A DNA stretch of 64,000 nucleotides from DASSUW01 sp963844405 (GCA_963844405.1 CAWJNZ010000009.1:1-64000), one strand, 5' to 3'. Shown: positions 41,906-50,226, counted from the first letter of the stretch. Translations and numbers: made by a program. The notes: generated by a model from the letters alone, not told the origin.

Positions 41906-42960
41906 GGCGCGATGACGACCTTCAGCGCCTCCCCCGCGCGGATCCGGGGGAAGGCGTCGGGCGTCTCGTCGAGGCCGATGATGTCCGAGACCACGGACCG
42001 GATCCCGCCCGCGTCGCTCGCCAGCATGTCGAGCGCCGCGACCTGGTCGCGGTGGCGCGAGGCGTACGAGCCGTGTACCTGGACCTCCTTGTAGTGCAGG
42101 ACGTTCGACGGGAACTGGATGTGCGTCGTGCCCTTGGGAAGGCCCCCGAAGAACAGCACACGGCCCCGCGGGGCGGCCATCTCCATCGCGTCCTGCTGCG
42201 CGACGTCGCTCGAGCAGGCGACGATCACCACGTCGGCGCCGAAGCCGCCGGTGGCGCGCGAGACCGCCGCGACCCCGTCCTTGTCGTCGGTGTCGACGTA
42301 CTGGAGCCGGTCGTCGCCGAGGATGTCGCGGGCGAGCTCGAGCCGGCGGGCGGCGCGCTCGAGCATCAGCACCTGGCCGGCGCCCTGGAGCCGGGCCAGC
42401 GCCGCGTGGGCGGTGCCGACCGGGCCGGCGCCGATCACCACGACGCTGTCGTCGAGCCCGATGGCGATGTCCTTGTGGCCGCAGATCACGTCCGACAGCG
42501 GGTCGGCGAAGGTGGCGTGGGCCGGGCTCAGGCCGTCCGGGATCCGGAACAGGTTCTTCAGCGCGATGCTGGGGATGGCGACGCGGTCGGCGTAGGCGCC
42601 CGGGTGGTCGAAGCCCATCAGCTCGCCGTTCAGGCACAGGTTCTCGGCGCCGCTGCGGCACATCCGGCAGCGGCCGCACCAGAGCGTCGAGATGCAGTGC
42701 ACGGCGTCGCCGATCGAGATGCCGCTCGCCTGGACCTCGGTCTCGGCGCGCGGGCCGATCTCGATCACCTCGCCGGAGATCTCGTGCCCGAGGACCCACG
42801 GCGCCTCGATGCGGCGGTCGCCGTTGTAGAAGGAGCGCACGTCGGTGCCGCAGACGCCGCAGGCGAGCACCTGTAGGAGCACGCCGTCATCCGGGCAGAC
42901 GGCGTCGGGAGCGGTACCGATCTCCATGCTGCCCGGCCCGTTCCAGATGGCTGCGCGCAT
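41902..42960 (-). CDS. Zinc-dependent medium-chain dehydrogenase (polyol/threonine dehydrogenase type)
   Basis: A protein of 352 residues from ATG 42960. It has the catalytic zinc Cys in LACGVCGTDVRSFY, GHEISGEVIEIG (His-Glu), the structural zinc cysteines CRMCRSGAENLC, and the NAD fold VVVIGAGPVGTAHAALARLQGAGQVLMLERAARRLELA. This places it among sorbitol/threonine-type alcohol dehydrogenases. It is the first gene of the five-gene operon (dehydrogenase, GntR, FGGY kinase, GlpD, GlpK) and would oxidise a polyol to a ketose for phosphorylation. A palindrome at 43000-43014 lies 40 bases upstream. Confidence 0.86.
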   Translation of the reverse strand: MRAAIWNGPGSMEIGTAPDAVCPDDGVLLQVLACGVCGTDVRSFYNGDRRIEAPWVLGHEISGEVIEIGPRAETEVQASGISIGDAVHCISTLWCGRCRMCRSGAENLCLNGELMGFDHPGAYADRVAIPSIALKNLFRIPDGLSPAHATFADPLSDVICGHKDIAIGLDDSVVVIGAGPVGTAHAALARLQGAGQVLMLERAARRLELARDILGDDRLQYVDTDDKDGVAAVSRATGGFGADVVIVACSSDVAQQDAMEMAAPRGRVLFFGGLPKGTTHIQFPSNVLHYKEVQVHGSYASRHRDQVAALDMLASDAGGIRSVVSDIIGLDETPDAFPRIRAGEALKVVIAP

Positions 42961-42999
42961 CCTTCCCTCCTCCGGTATTCGGACCGCTGGTAGCGTACC

Positions 43000-43014
43000 A
43001 GTTGTCAGACAACT
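43000..43014. promoter_or_regulatory. GntR-type palindrome AGTTGTCAGACAACT between divergent genes
   Basis: Perfect 7-base arms (AGTTGTC / GACAACT) around a single A. It contains the GT-N3-AC core typical of GntR-family operators and lies between the divergent zinc dehydrogenase (start 42960) and TIM-barrel gene (start 43036). Related palindromes occur at 45459-45475 and 54660-54677. Confidence 0.65.
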
Positions 43015-43035
43015 AAGGGAGAGCGGAGGCCGGGA

Positions 43036-43713
43036 GTGATCGAGTTCATCTTCATGCTCACGCGCGACGACGTCACGCTCGCCGACGCGCGGGACGTCTA
43101 CGCCTCGGTCGCGGACACCGGCCTCCGCCACGTCGGCTGCAAGGACGTCGGGCTCCCGCGCGACGAGCTCGCCGCGCTGATGGACGACATCCGTGCGGGC
43201 GGGTGCGAGACCTACCTCGAGGTCGTCTCCGAGACGGAGGAGGCCACGCTCGAGTCGGCGCGCGTGGCCGCCGAGATCCGGCCGGATCATCTGATCGGCG
43301 GCACGCTGATCGAGCCCGTCCAGGAGATCCTGGCCGGCACGGGGGTGAAGTTCTGGCCCTACGTCGGCCAGATCGTCGGCCACCCGTGCCTGCTGCGCGG
43401 CTCCGTTGCCGAGATCGTCGGCGACACCGAGCGCGCCGCCGCGTCGGGGGTCGACGGGATCAACCTCCTCGCCTATCGCTACGACGGCGACGTGGAGGCC
43501 TTGGTGCGCGCGGTGGTGGACGCCTGCGACCTGCCGGTCATCTGCGCCGGCTCGGTCGATTCGGTGGAGCGGATCCGGGCGCTGGACGCGTGTGGGGCGT
43601 GGGGGTTCACGATCGGCACGGCGGCGCTGGACGGGAAGCTCGTCGGAGGCCCGCTCGCCGCCGAGCTGGAGGCGGCGCTGGACGCGGGTGGCGCCGGCGC
43701 GGCGGCGGGCTGA
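43036..43713 (+). CDS. TIM-barrel protein, phosphosugar isomerase/epimerase-like
   Basis: A protein of 225 residues from GTG 43036, with GGAG-rich sequence upstream. The pattern of alternating strands and helices, with late glycine-rich turns VICAGSVDSVERIRALDACGAWGFTIGTAALDG, is that of phosphate-binding (beta/alpha)8 proteins such as HisA, NanE or ribulose-phosphate epimerases; IEFIFMLTRDDVTLADA forms the first strand and helix. I do not recognise a specific family. It is divergent from the polyol operon and shares its operator, so it may act on the pathway's phosphorylated intermediate. Confidence 0.6.
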   Translation: MIEFIFMLTRDDVTLADARDVYASVADTGLRHVGCKDVGLPRDELAALMDDIRAGGCETYLEVVSETEEATLESARVAAEIRPDHLIGGTLIEPVQEILAGTGVKFWPYVGQIVGHPCLLRGSVAEIVGDTERAAASGVDGINLLAYRYDGDVEALVRAVVDACDLPVICAGSVDSVERIRALDACGAWGFTIGTAALDGKLVGGPLAAELEAALDAGGAGAAAG

Positions 43714-43726
43714 CCGCTCGCAGGCA

Positions 43727-43871
43727 CGAACTTCGGCATTGAGGGAGGCGAGATCGAGGTCCGCGCGGGTCGAGTGGTCGGTTAATCGGTCTCAGGCCGA
43801 CTAACTGACCACTCGACCGTCGAACGAACCGCGCGCACGCCGAACCCGCCTCCCTACAAGCGAGAAGTTCG
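43727..43871. repeat. Palindromic dispersed repeat, copy 2 (145 bp, with nested hairpin)
   Basis: Shares with the 9427-9524 copy the left arm (CGAACTTCGG, ATTGAGGGAGGCGAGATCGAGG), the loop GTCGAACGAACCGCGCG and the right arm (GCCTCCCTACAAGC, GAAGTTCG). Unlike copy 1 it contains an extra ~45 bases at 43789-43818 and flanks, which form a second hairpin: GTCGAGTGGTC pairs with GACCACTCGAC around GGTTA/TAAC and CGG/CCG steps. It lies between convergent genes, as copy 1 does. Confidence 0.75.
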
Positions 43872-43879
43872 CGCTGCGG

Positions 43880-45428
43880 CTACGGCGCCGTGACCCCCTC
43901 GTCGATCATCCGGCCGATCATGTCGAACTTCTTGCGGTTCGTCCGCTTGAGCCAGAACGCGTACCCGAGCGCGATGAGCACGCCGATGACGGCGAACGGG
44001 GCGATGAGGTCGACGTAGCCGATCGTGCCGGCCAGCACGTCGATGTTCTTGAACAGCAGGTAGAGCGCGAAGACCTGGCCGGCGATCGCGATGACCGGGG
44101 CGACCACGACGACCAAGAACGAGTCGGGGTGCTTGTGGCGCCGGTGCCAGCACGATCACGGCGAGCGCGCAGACGGTCTGGATGGCCATCAGCCAGACCA
44201 CGCCCTGCACGGCCATCATCGTGTAGATGCGGACGTAGGCGGTGTCGAACCCGTCGCCGAAGCCGAACCCGGAGCCGATCCCCCAGGCCAGCACGAGCAC
44301 CAGCGCGAAGACCGTCTGGAACACGCTGGCGACGTGCGGCGACTTGTGCGTCGCATGGGTCCTGCCGAGCGCCTTGGGCAGGATCGTCTCCCGCCCCATC
44401 GCGTAGTAGTAGCGCATGGCCGCGTTGTGGAAGGCCATCGCGCACGCGAACGAGCCGGTGAGGATGAAGACCTCCATCACGTGGACGAAGAACTGGTTGC
44501 CGTACTCGCCCATGGCGAGGAAGAAGGGGCCGTCCGGGTTCTGCGCGTCCTGGATCAGCGACGACTCCGGGTAGGCGGAGACGAAGGCCAGCGACGTGAT
44601 CACGTAGAGGATCCCGAGGCCGATGACCGAGATCAGCGTGGCGCTGACGATGAGCCGCTTCGGGTCGCGCGACTCCTCCGCGTAGTTGGGCACCGCCTCG
44701 AAGCCGACCCAGGACCAGAAGGCGAGGAAGAGGCCGACCCCCGCGGCCAGGCCGACGCCCGGGTCGGTCAGCTGGAACATGTTCAGGGCTTCCCACTGGA
44801 TGCCGTCGGCCTCGCTGCCGCCCGAGCCGAAGACCACGGCGTCGAAGATCGCGAGGATGATGAGCTCGCCGATCAACGCTGTCCCGAGCACCTTCACGGA
44901 CAGCTCGACGTCGAACCAGCACAGCACGCTGATCAGCAGCGCGGCGCCGAGCGCGAAGACGATCCACGGCACCTCCCAGCCGAACCACGAGTTGAAGTTC
45001 GTCACCGCGAAGTACGAGAACCCGCCGAGGAGCGAGACCTCGAAGAGGGTGTAGGCCAGCGCGCCGCAGATGCCGGTCGCGAGCCCGAGCTCACGACCGA
45101 GGCCGTGCGAGATGAGCGTGTAGAAGCCGCCCGTGGCGCGGATCTTGCGCGCCATCGCGACGTAGCCGATCGAGAAGATCGTGAGGATGATCGTCGCGAA
45201 CAGGAACGCGGCCGGCGTATAGAGGCCGGTGCCGAAGCCGGTGGCGAACGGGACGTTGAACAGCATCGCGGAGATGGGCGCAGCGCCCGTGACCGCGATG
45301 AAGATCACGCCCAGCAGGCCGATGGCCCCCGGCTTGAGGCGGTCGACTCCAGAGTCGGCGACCAGGACCGACTCGACCATGCCTTCGTGGCGTGCCTCGA
45401 CGCGAGGCTCCGGCTGGGTGGTGGACAT
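43880..45428 (-). CDS. APC-family amino acid/amine permease of the microcompartment locus, one frameshift
   Basis: ATG 45428 with GAGGGGAG upstream. The protein (~515 residues after repair) has about 12 transmembrane segments; KPGAIGLLGVIFIAVTGAAPISAMLFNVPFATGFG is the first conserved APC segment, and ARKIRATGGFYTLISHGLGRELGLATGICG the second. Near 44137 one surplus base shifts the frame; the repaired end reads WHRRHKHPDSFLVVVVAPVIAIAGQVFALYLLFKNI...LKRTNRKKFDMIG. It would import an amino alcohol or amino acid. It is the last gene of the microcompartment operon, separated from it by 84 bases holding a palindrome at 45459-45475. Confidence 0.82.
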
Positions 45429-45458
45429 CAGCTCCCCTCTCGTTCCCTCATCCTCGGA

Positions 45459-45475
45459 AAGTTGTCCGACAGCTT
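45459..45475. promoter_or_regulatory. GntR-type palindrome AAGTTGTCCGACAGCTT upstream of the permease
   Basis: Eight-base arms around a central C, with one mismatch (AAGTTGTC / GACAGCTT). It shares AGTTGTC-N-GACA with the site at 43000-43014. It lies 31 bases upstream of the permease ATG, in the only sizeable gap of the microcompartment operon, and suggests a separately regulated permease promoter. Confidence 0.6.
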
Positions 45476-45512
45476 GCTCATTGAACCATCTGCGGGGGCG
45501 CTGTGGCAAGAG

Positions 45513-46247
45513 TCACAGGACCTGGACCGAGGCGCCCACGGAACGGGCCCTGACGACGATCCGGGCGCGGTCGGCGCGGAACAGGTCGTGCGAGCGCTCG
45601 AAGGGCCGGCCGTCGGCGTCCCAGGTCGTGCGGGCGACCGTCAGCAGCGGCGCGCCGCGCGGCACGCCGAGCAGCCGCGCCTCGTCCACGCCGGCGGCCA
45701 CGACCTCGATCCGCTCCTCCGCCTCGCCCGGCTGCAGGCCATACTCGCCCTGGAGCAGCTCGTACAGCGAGCCGGCGAGCGAGCGGTCGAGCAGCCCCGG
45801 GAACCGCTCGGCCGGGAAGCTCGCCCGCTCGAGCGAGATCGGCTCGCCGTCGGCGAGGCGGACGCGCACGACCTCGAGCACGAGCTCCACGCCGAGCGCC
45901 GCGGCGGTCTCCGCGTCGGCCGCGATCGTCGCCGTCGAGAGCACGCGGGCGTCCGACTGGAACCCCTGGCGACGCAGGTAGTACGGCAGGCTCGTGAGGC
46001 TCGTCAGGTCGCGCTCGACCTTGCGCTCGGCGACGAAGATGCCGCCCGCCCGCCCCCGCGCGCGCCGCACGGCGCCGTTGCGCTCGAGGTCCGCCAGCGC
46101 CGCGCGGATCGTCGAGCGCGCCACGCCCAGGCGCTCGGCCAGCTCGCGCTCGGTCCCCAGACGCTCGCCCGGCCGGGCCGCCTCCACCTCGGCCTGCAGC
46201 CGGTCGCGGGCCGCCCGTGCCGTCGGGCCGAGCGCAAAGTCGCTCAC
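45513..46247 (-). CDS. GntR-family regulator (UTRA type) of the microcompartment locus
   Basis: A protein of 244 residues from GTG 46247. The HTH is ARDRLQAEVEAARPGERLGTERELAERLGVARSTIRAALADLERNGAVRRARGRAGGIFVA, followed by a UTRA domain (DLTSLTSLPYYLRRQGFQSDARVLSTATIAAD... SLYELLQGEYGL...RSHDLFRADRARIVVRA). The start overlaps the SDR stop. It is encoded between the SDR and the permease and is the natural candidate to bind the palindrome at 45459-45475 and sense the imported substrate or its phosphorylated form. Confidence 0.87.
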   Translation of the reverse strand: MSDFALGPTARAARDRLQAEVEAARPGERLGTERELAERLGVARSTIRAALADLERNGAVRRARGRAGGIFVAERKVERDLTSLTSLPYYLRRQGFQSDARVLSTATIAADAETAAALGVELVLEVVRVRLADGEPISLERASFPAERFPGLLDRSLAGSLYELLQGEYGLQPGEAEERIEVVAAGVDEARLLGVPRGAPLLTVARTTWDADGRPFERSHDLFRADRARIVVRARSVGASVQVL

Positions 46248-47008
46248 ATCGCTTCCATCGCCATCATCGACTCGGGCAGGACCTGCCCCCCGTCGACCAC
46301 GATCGTCTGGCCGGTGATGTAGGCCGCCTCGTCGGTGGCCAGGAACAGCGCCGCGTGGCCGATGTCCTCGACCTTGCCGAGCTTGCGCTGCGGGATCGAG
46401 GACTCCATCTTCTCGCGGTACTCCGGCCCCAGCTCGTCGAGCCCCTCGGTCTCGATGTTGCCGGGCATGACGGCGTTGATGGTGATGCCCTTCGGCGCGA
46501 GCTCGATCGCCGCCGTGCGCAGGAACCCCAGCTGCGCCGCCTTGGTCGCCCCGTAGTGACACCAGCCCGGGTAGCCGGTGATCGGCCCGGTGATCGAGGA
46601 GGTGAGGATCACGCGCCCGTGCCCGCTCTCCTGCAGCGCCCCCATGCACGCCTTCACCGACAGCATCGTGCCCTTGACGTTGGTGGCGAAGATCGCGTCG
46701 ATGTCCGCCTCGGTCATGTCCTCGAGCTTGGCGTCGGGGAACACGCCGGCGTTGGCGCACAGGACGTCGATGCTCCCATGCCGCTCGACGGTCTCCGCCG
46801 CCATCCGCTCGCAGTCGGCCGCCACGCCGACGTCCGCCTGCACATACGTGCCGCCCAGCTCCTCGGCGGCGGCCTCCCCGGCCTCGGCGCCGCGGCCGAC
46901 GACCACGACGTTCGCTCCGACGGACGCGAACACGCGCGCGATGCCCTTGCCGATGCCCTTGGTGCCGCCGGTGACGAGGACGACGCGGCCGGTGAGCGGT
47001 GTGAACAA
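46244..47008 (-). CDS. Short-chain dehydrogenase, probable amino-alcohol (1-amino-2-propanol) dehydrogenase
   Basis: A protein of 254 residues from TTG 47008, 8 bases after GGAGG. It has TGGTKGIGKGIARVF (NAD loop), NAG in CANAGVFPD, the catalytic Ser in LTSSITG, and Tyr-Lys in CHYGATKAAQLGF; the end YITGQTIVVDGGQVLPESMMAM is normal. In the RMM microcompartment locus an SDR oxidises (S)-1-amino-2-propanol to aminoacetone; position and neighbours support the same role here, by inference. The stop overlaps the GntR start. Confidence 0.8.
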   Translation of the reverse strand: MFTPLTGRVVLVTGGTKGIGKGIARVFASVGANVVVVGRGAEAGEAAAEELGGTYVQADVGVAADCERMAAETVERHGSIDVLCANAGVFPDAKLEDMTEADIDAIFATNVKGTMLSVKACMGALQESGHGRVILTSSITGPITGYPGWCHYGATKAAQLGFLRTAAIELAPKGITINAVMPGNIETEGLDELGPEYREKMESSIPQRKLGKVEDIGHAALFLATDEAAYITGQTIVVDGGQVLPESMMAMEAM

Positions 47009-47018
47009 CTGCGGCCTC

Positions 47019-47975
47019 CTAGTGAGTCGAGAGATAGCGCTCGGCGAGCTCGCACGTGACCGAGGTGAAGCCCGCGCCGAGCTCCGCGGCCTCCGTGGCG
47101 AAGGTGTGGTGCGAGCCGATCCAGGCCACGAGCAGCAGCCGGCGCAGCATGACGAAGGTGTCGAGCTCCGCCTCGTCCTCCGCGCCGAGCGGCGCCACGG
47201 AGCGATAGCCCTCCAGCCAGGCGTCGCGCAGCTCCGGGACCCGCGGGTGCTCCTCCATGAACGAGACCGTGGTCGCGAAGTCGTACATGAACCAGGCGAA
47301 GCCGGAGTCGTCGAAGTCGATCACCCAGACGTTGCCGTCGTCGACGAGCAGGTTGGCGAGCCGGATGTCGGCGTGGACGAGCCCGAAGCGGTCGCCGGAC
47401 CGGCCGTAGGCGCGCAGGCGGCGCTCGATCGTCTCGTCGAGCCGCGTGAGCAGCGCCAGCTCCTCGGTCCCCATGCCGAGCCCGTCCTGCCAGCGACCCC
47501 AGTACCCCGAGGCGCCGAGCGTGTGCTCGTGGTCCCAGACGGGGCGGTCGAAGCCGCGCGGCAGCGTCCACGCACGCGCGTGCGCATGCATCCGGGCGGA
47601 GATGGCGCCGAGGATCCTGAAGCCGTCGAACACCTCGTCGCCCTCGGGATCGGGCTCGGCGCCGGGCAGCCACTCCCACAGCACGACGTTGTGGGTGCCG
47701 GCGTCGACGACCAGGTCGCCGTTGAGCGCGGGCACCGGCACGCAGGTGTCGACGGCGCCGTCGCGGCGCAGGGCGTCGAGCCACTGGAGCTCGCTCTCGA
47801 TCTGGAGCGCCGTCCGGTAGCCGGGGCGGTGGACGCGCAGCGCGAAGGTCCCCTTCTCGGGGTCCTCGACCCGGTACGTGTGGTTCTCGGAGACGTTGCA
47901 GAGCTCGGCCGTCCCGCTCAGCCCGTAGTGGCCGAGCGCGGCCGCGGCCAGGTCGTCGATCCCCGTTGCGGTCAT
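47019..47975 (-). CDS. APH-family small-molecule kinase, probable amino-alcohol kinase
   Basis: A protein of 318 residues. It has the aminoglycoside-phosphotransferase/choline-kinase fold: NVSENHTYRVEDPEKGTFALRVHRPGYR, with the ATP-site Lys replaced by Arg in LRVHR, then VVLWEWLPGAEPD, the catalytic loop GLVHADIRLANLLVDDG and the metal Asp in VWVIDFDDSGFAWFMYD. HADIRLANLL differs from the usual HGDLHPGNLL but keeps His, Asp and Asn. In RMM loci this gene supplies the phosphorylated amino alcohol for the class-III PLP lyase. The ATG overlaps the BMC-T stop, and it is not linked to any antibiotic gene. Confidence 0.8.
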   Translation of the reverse strand: MTATGIDDLAAAALGHYGLSGTAELCNVSENHTYRVEDPEKGTFALRVHRPGYRTALQIESELQWLDALRRDGAVDTCVPVPALNGDLVVDAGTHNVVLWEWLPGAEPDPEGDEVFDGFRILGAISARMHAHARAWTLPRGFDRPVWDHEHTLGASGYWGRWQDGLGMGTEELALLTRLDETIERRLRAYGRSGDRFGLVHADIRLANLLVDDGNVWVIDFDDSGFAWFMYDFATTVSFMEEHPRVPELRDAWLEGYRSVAPLGAEDEAELDTFVMLRRLLLVAWIGSHHTFATEAAELGAGFTSVTCELAERYLSTH

Positions 47976-48607
47976 CAGTGCTCCCGTCCCGCGACGTCAT
48001 CCAAGACGCGCGCGATCTCCTCTCGTGCGCGGACGATATCCGCGGTCGCGCCCGCGAGATAGACCCTTCCGGCCGCACCGATCATCGAGACCGTGACGAG
48101 CGTGAGCTCCGGCGCCACGCGCTCGGCGGCATTGGCGGCGAAGGCGGCGAACAGCGCCGGCACCATCTCGACGACGAGCAGCGTCTGCCCGGGCAGCAGC
48201 ATCGAGGCCTCGCGGTTGCGGTTGAGGATCACCGCGTGCTGGTCGGTCACGTCCTCGATGACGTCGGTGTAGAGGACGCGCGGGCGCAGCCCGTCCTCGG
48301 CCTTCGCCTCGATGCCGTCGAGGATCGCGCGGCCCGCGCGCTCGACGTCGGCGGGGTCGCGCGAGTGGACCTCGAGCACCCCGAACTGGCGCTCGACGAA
48401 GTGGATGCCGGGCTCGACCTCGGGCACCGCCTTGAGCGCCAGGTCGATGATCCGCTCGATCGCGAGCGCGGGCGCGACCTCGACGATCAGCGCGTGGTCC
48501 CCCTCCGCCGGCGGGTAGCCGCGCGCCCGCATCGGCGTGCCGAGGTACGCCGCGAACTGCCGGCCCAGGTCGGGGATCGGCAGGTAGACGCGGAGTTCAA
48601 CGTTCAC
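47975..48607 (-). CDS. BMC-T (tandem-domain) microcompartment shell protein 1
   Basis: A protein of 210 residues with two BMC-like domains. Domain 1 contains HALIVEVAPALAIERIIDLALKAVPEVEPGIHFVERQFGVLEVHSRDPADVERAGRAIL, and domain 2 DQHAVILNRNREASMLLPGQTLLVVEMVPALFAAFAANAAERVAPELTLVTVSMIGAAGRVYLAGATADIVRAREEI. GAAGRVYLAG is the BMC strand turn. It would form pseudo-hexameric trimers in the shell facet, probably with a gated central pore. A second paralogue is encoded at 49621-50226. GTG 48607 overlaps the BMC-H stop. Confidence 0.85.
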   Translation of the reverse strand: MNVELRVYLPIPDLGRQFAAYLGTPMRARGYPPAEGDHALIVEVAPALAIERIIDLALKAVPEVEPGIHFVERQFGVLEVHSRDPADVERAGRAILDGIEAKAEDGLRPRVLYTDVIEDVTDQHAVILNRNREASMLLPGQTLLVVEMVPALFAAFAANAAERVAPELTLVTVSMIGAAGRVYLAGATADIVRAREEIARVLDDVAGREH

Positions 48608-48882
48608 GCGGCGGTGGCCGTGAAGTGCTTCCCGAGCTCGTTGTGCGGGCGCGGGATCACGTGGACGGACACCAGCTCGCCGACCGACCCCGCGGTCTCG
48701 GCGCCGGCCTCGGTCGCCGCCTTGACGGCGCCGACGTCCCCGCGCACGACCACGGACACGAGCCCGTCGCCCACCTCCTCGCGCGAGACGATGGTGACGT
48801 TGGCCGCCTTCACCATCGCGTCGGCCGCGGCCAGCGCGGCCACGTAACCCTTCGTCTCGATCATGCCGAGCGCTTCGTTCAT
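48604..48882 (-). CDS. BMC-H microcompartment shell protein (PduA/CsoS1-like)
   Basis: A protein of 92 residues, single BMC domain: ALGMIETKGYVAALAAADAMVKAANVTIVSREEVGDGLVSVVVRGDVGAVKAATEAGAETAGSVGELVSVHVIPRPHNELGKHF. The start (GMIETKGYVAALAAADAMVKAA) and end (VIPRPHNEL) are hallmarks of hexamer-forming shell proteins. These tile the facets and have a small central pore, here near the SREEVGDG turn. It is coupled to the EutN-type gene upstream and the BMC-T gene downstream by ATGA-type overlaps. Confidence 0.95.
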   Translation of the reverse strand: MNEALGMIETKGYVAALAAADAMVKAANVTIVSREEVGDGLVSVVVRGDVGAVKAATEAGAETAGSVGELVSVHVIPRPHNELGKHFTATAA

Positions 48883-49133
48883 GGCTGCTCCTCTCCTGGC
48901 TCGTCGAGCGAGCCGATGATCAACGCGTCGAGCGGCGGGTGCTCGGGGCTGAAGTAGCCCGAGGCCACGGAGCCCGTGGCCACCAGCACGCGCTCGCCGA
49001 CGCCGCTGCCCAGGACGTCGAACGCGATCAGCGTCGCGCCGTCGTCGGTCTGCACCTCGAGCAGGGCGCCGCTGGGGAGCTCGTCGAGGCGCCTCGTCGC
49101 CCATACCGATCCGGTCACCGTGGCTCTCAGCAT
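48879..49133 (-). CDS. BMC-P (EutN/CcmL) pentameric vertex protein
   Basis: A protein of 84 residues. LRATVTGSVWATRRLDELPSGALLEVQ..., then IAFDVLGSGVGERVLVATGSVASGYFSPEHPPLDALIIGSLD is the EutN/CcmL pattern, including the GxGxxVLVxxGSxA core. Pentamers of this protein close the twelve vertices of the polyhedral shell. One copy is enough for a closed shell, and only one is present in the locus. It overlaps both neighbours by a few bases. Confidence 0.93.
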   Translation of the reverse strand: MLRATVTGSVWATRRLDELPSGALLEVQTDDGATLIAFDVLGSGVGERVLVATGSVASGYFSPEHPPLDALIIGSLDEPGEEQP

Positions 49134-49624
49134 CAGCGCTCCCGTTCGATGTCGATGCCCAACGCCCGCGCCTTCTCCCGTGCCAGCGGGGTCAGCACGG
49201 CGCCCGGGCCGAGCACGAGCCGCGCCCCCGCGTCGGCCGCCTGCTTGACCTTCCGCTCGGTCACCGCGCCGTGCGCGACGCGAACGACGCCCGGCGACGA
49301 GCCCGCCGCGCGACCGAGCGTGAACCGCAGCCGGCCTGCACGAATGTCGTCGGCACGATCCAGCGCCGAGCGCACAAAGCGGTCGAGGTCGGCGTCGGAC
49401 GCGATCGTGACCGCGACGACCTCGTGCGGCGCCCCGCCACGATCGTCCGGCGTTACGGCGGGGCGGTCGCCGATCACCTCGCCCGGCACGGCGGGCTGCG
49501 ACCAGGTCGACGGGCGGTGGACGGCGGCCACGGGCGGCGGCGGCACGGTCGCCGGCTGGCCGTTGCCGTTGGCCAGCGCCTCGGCGAGCAGCTCGCGCAG
49601 CAGGTCGCGCGCCGCGTCGCTCAT
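49133..49624 (-). CDS. Microcompartment-associated protein of unknown function with N-terminal encapsulation-peptide-like helix
   Basis: A protein of 163 residues. Residues 2-20 (SDAARDLLRELLAEALANG) form a short amphipathic helix, followed by a Pro-rich linker (PATVPPPPVAAVHRPSTW), the layout of cargo-targeting peptides in microcompartments. The remaining ~105 residues form a compact domain (HEVVAVTIASDADLDRFVRSAL..., ...VRVAHGAVTERKVKQAADAG, ARLVLGPGAVLTPLAREKARALGIDIER). The motif GAVTERKVKQA...G...LTPLARE.AR.LGI recurs in small proteins of other microcompartment loci, as far as I recall. The function is unknown; the gene lies between EutN and BMC-T2. Confidence 0.65.
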   Translation of the reverse strand: MSDAARDLLRELLAEALANGNGQPATVPPPPVAAVHRPSTWSQPAVPGEVIGDRPAVTPDDRGGAPHEVVAVTIASDADLDRFVRSALDRADDIRAGRLRFTLGRAAGSSPGVVRVAHGAVTERKVKQAADAGARLVLGPGAVLTPLAREKARALGIDIERER

Positions 49625-50226
49625 CCGACCGCCTCCAGCGCCTCGGTGGCCGCCTCGCCGGCCGCCCGCACGTCCGACTCCTCGCCGGTGATGTAGACCC
49701 GGCCGGTGGCGCCGATCATGCGGTAGTCGACGACCTTGATCCGCGCCGCCTTCTCGGCCTCGTTGACGGCCAGGATCGCGTACGAGGCCGGCTGCATCTC
49801 GAGCACGAACAGCGACTCGCCGGGCAGCGCCATCGAGCCGAGCTTGTTGCGGTTGATGAGGAAGGTGTGCTGGTGGTCGAGCCGCGAGACGAGCGTGGAG
49901 GCGAGGATCGCCGGCTTAGTGGCGTCGGCGTAGGTCGCACCGAGCTGCGCCAGCACCGCGTCGCTCGCGCTGCGCACCGCCGAGGTCGAGCGCGAGTGGA
50001 ACTCCAGGTAGCCGTACTGGCGCTCGACCACGAGGATCCCCGGCTCGAGGCGTGTGTGCTTGATCGCGATGTCGGTCAGCGGCTCGATGTCGAGCCCCGG
50101 CGCCACCTCGATGACCGCCGCCGCCATCCCGGTGCGCGGCAGCCGGCCGCGGATCCAGGTGCCGAGGTAGCACATGGTCTGCGGCTGGAGCTGGTCGATG
50201 AAGATCGCCGATCTGAGCTCAGCCAT
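49621..50226 (-). CDS. BMC-T (tandem-domain) microcompartment shell protein 2
   Basis: A protein of 201 residues, paralogous to the protein at 47975-48607. Matching stretches: AAAVIEVAPGLDIEPLTDIAIKHTRLEPGILVVERQYGYLEFHSRSTSAVRSASDAVL (domain 1), and DHQHTFLINRNKLGSMALPGESLFVLEMQPASYAILAVNEAEKAARIKVVDYRMIGATGRVYITGEESDVRAA (domain 2). The start overlaps the aldehyde dehydrogenase stop by 8 bases. Two BMC-T proteins may stack into double layers or form pores of different selectivity. Confidence 0.87.
   Translation of the reverse strand: MAELRSAIFIDQLQPQTMCYLGTWIRGRLPRTGMAAAVIEVAPGLDIEPLTDIAIKHTRLEPGILVVERQYGYLEFHSRSTSAVRSASDAVLAQLGATYADATKPAILASTLVSRLDHQHTFLINRNKLGSMALPGESLFVLEMQPASYAILAVNEAEKAARIKVVDYRMIGATGRVYITGEESDVRAAGEAATEALEAVG

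Noticed and set aside
47019..47975. Aminoglycoside-resistance phosphotransferase
   Set aside because: The fold is shared, but the gene is embedded in a catabolic microcompartment operon and its catalytic loop reads HADIRLANLL, closer to small-molecule kinases of such loci.
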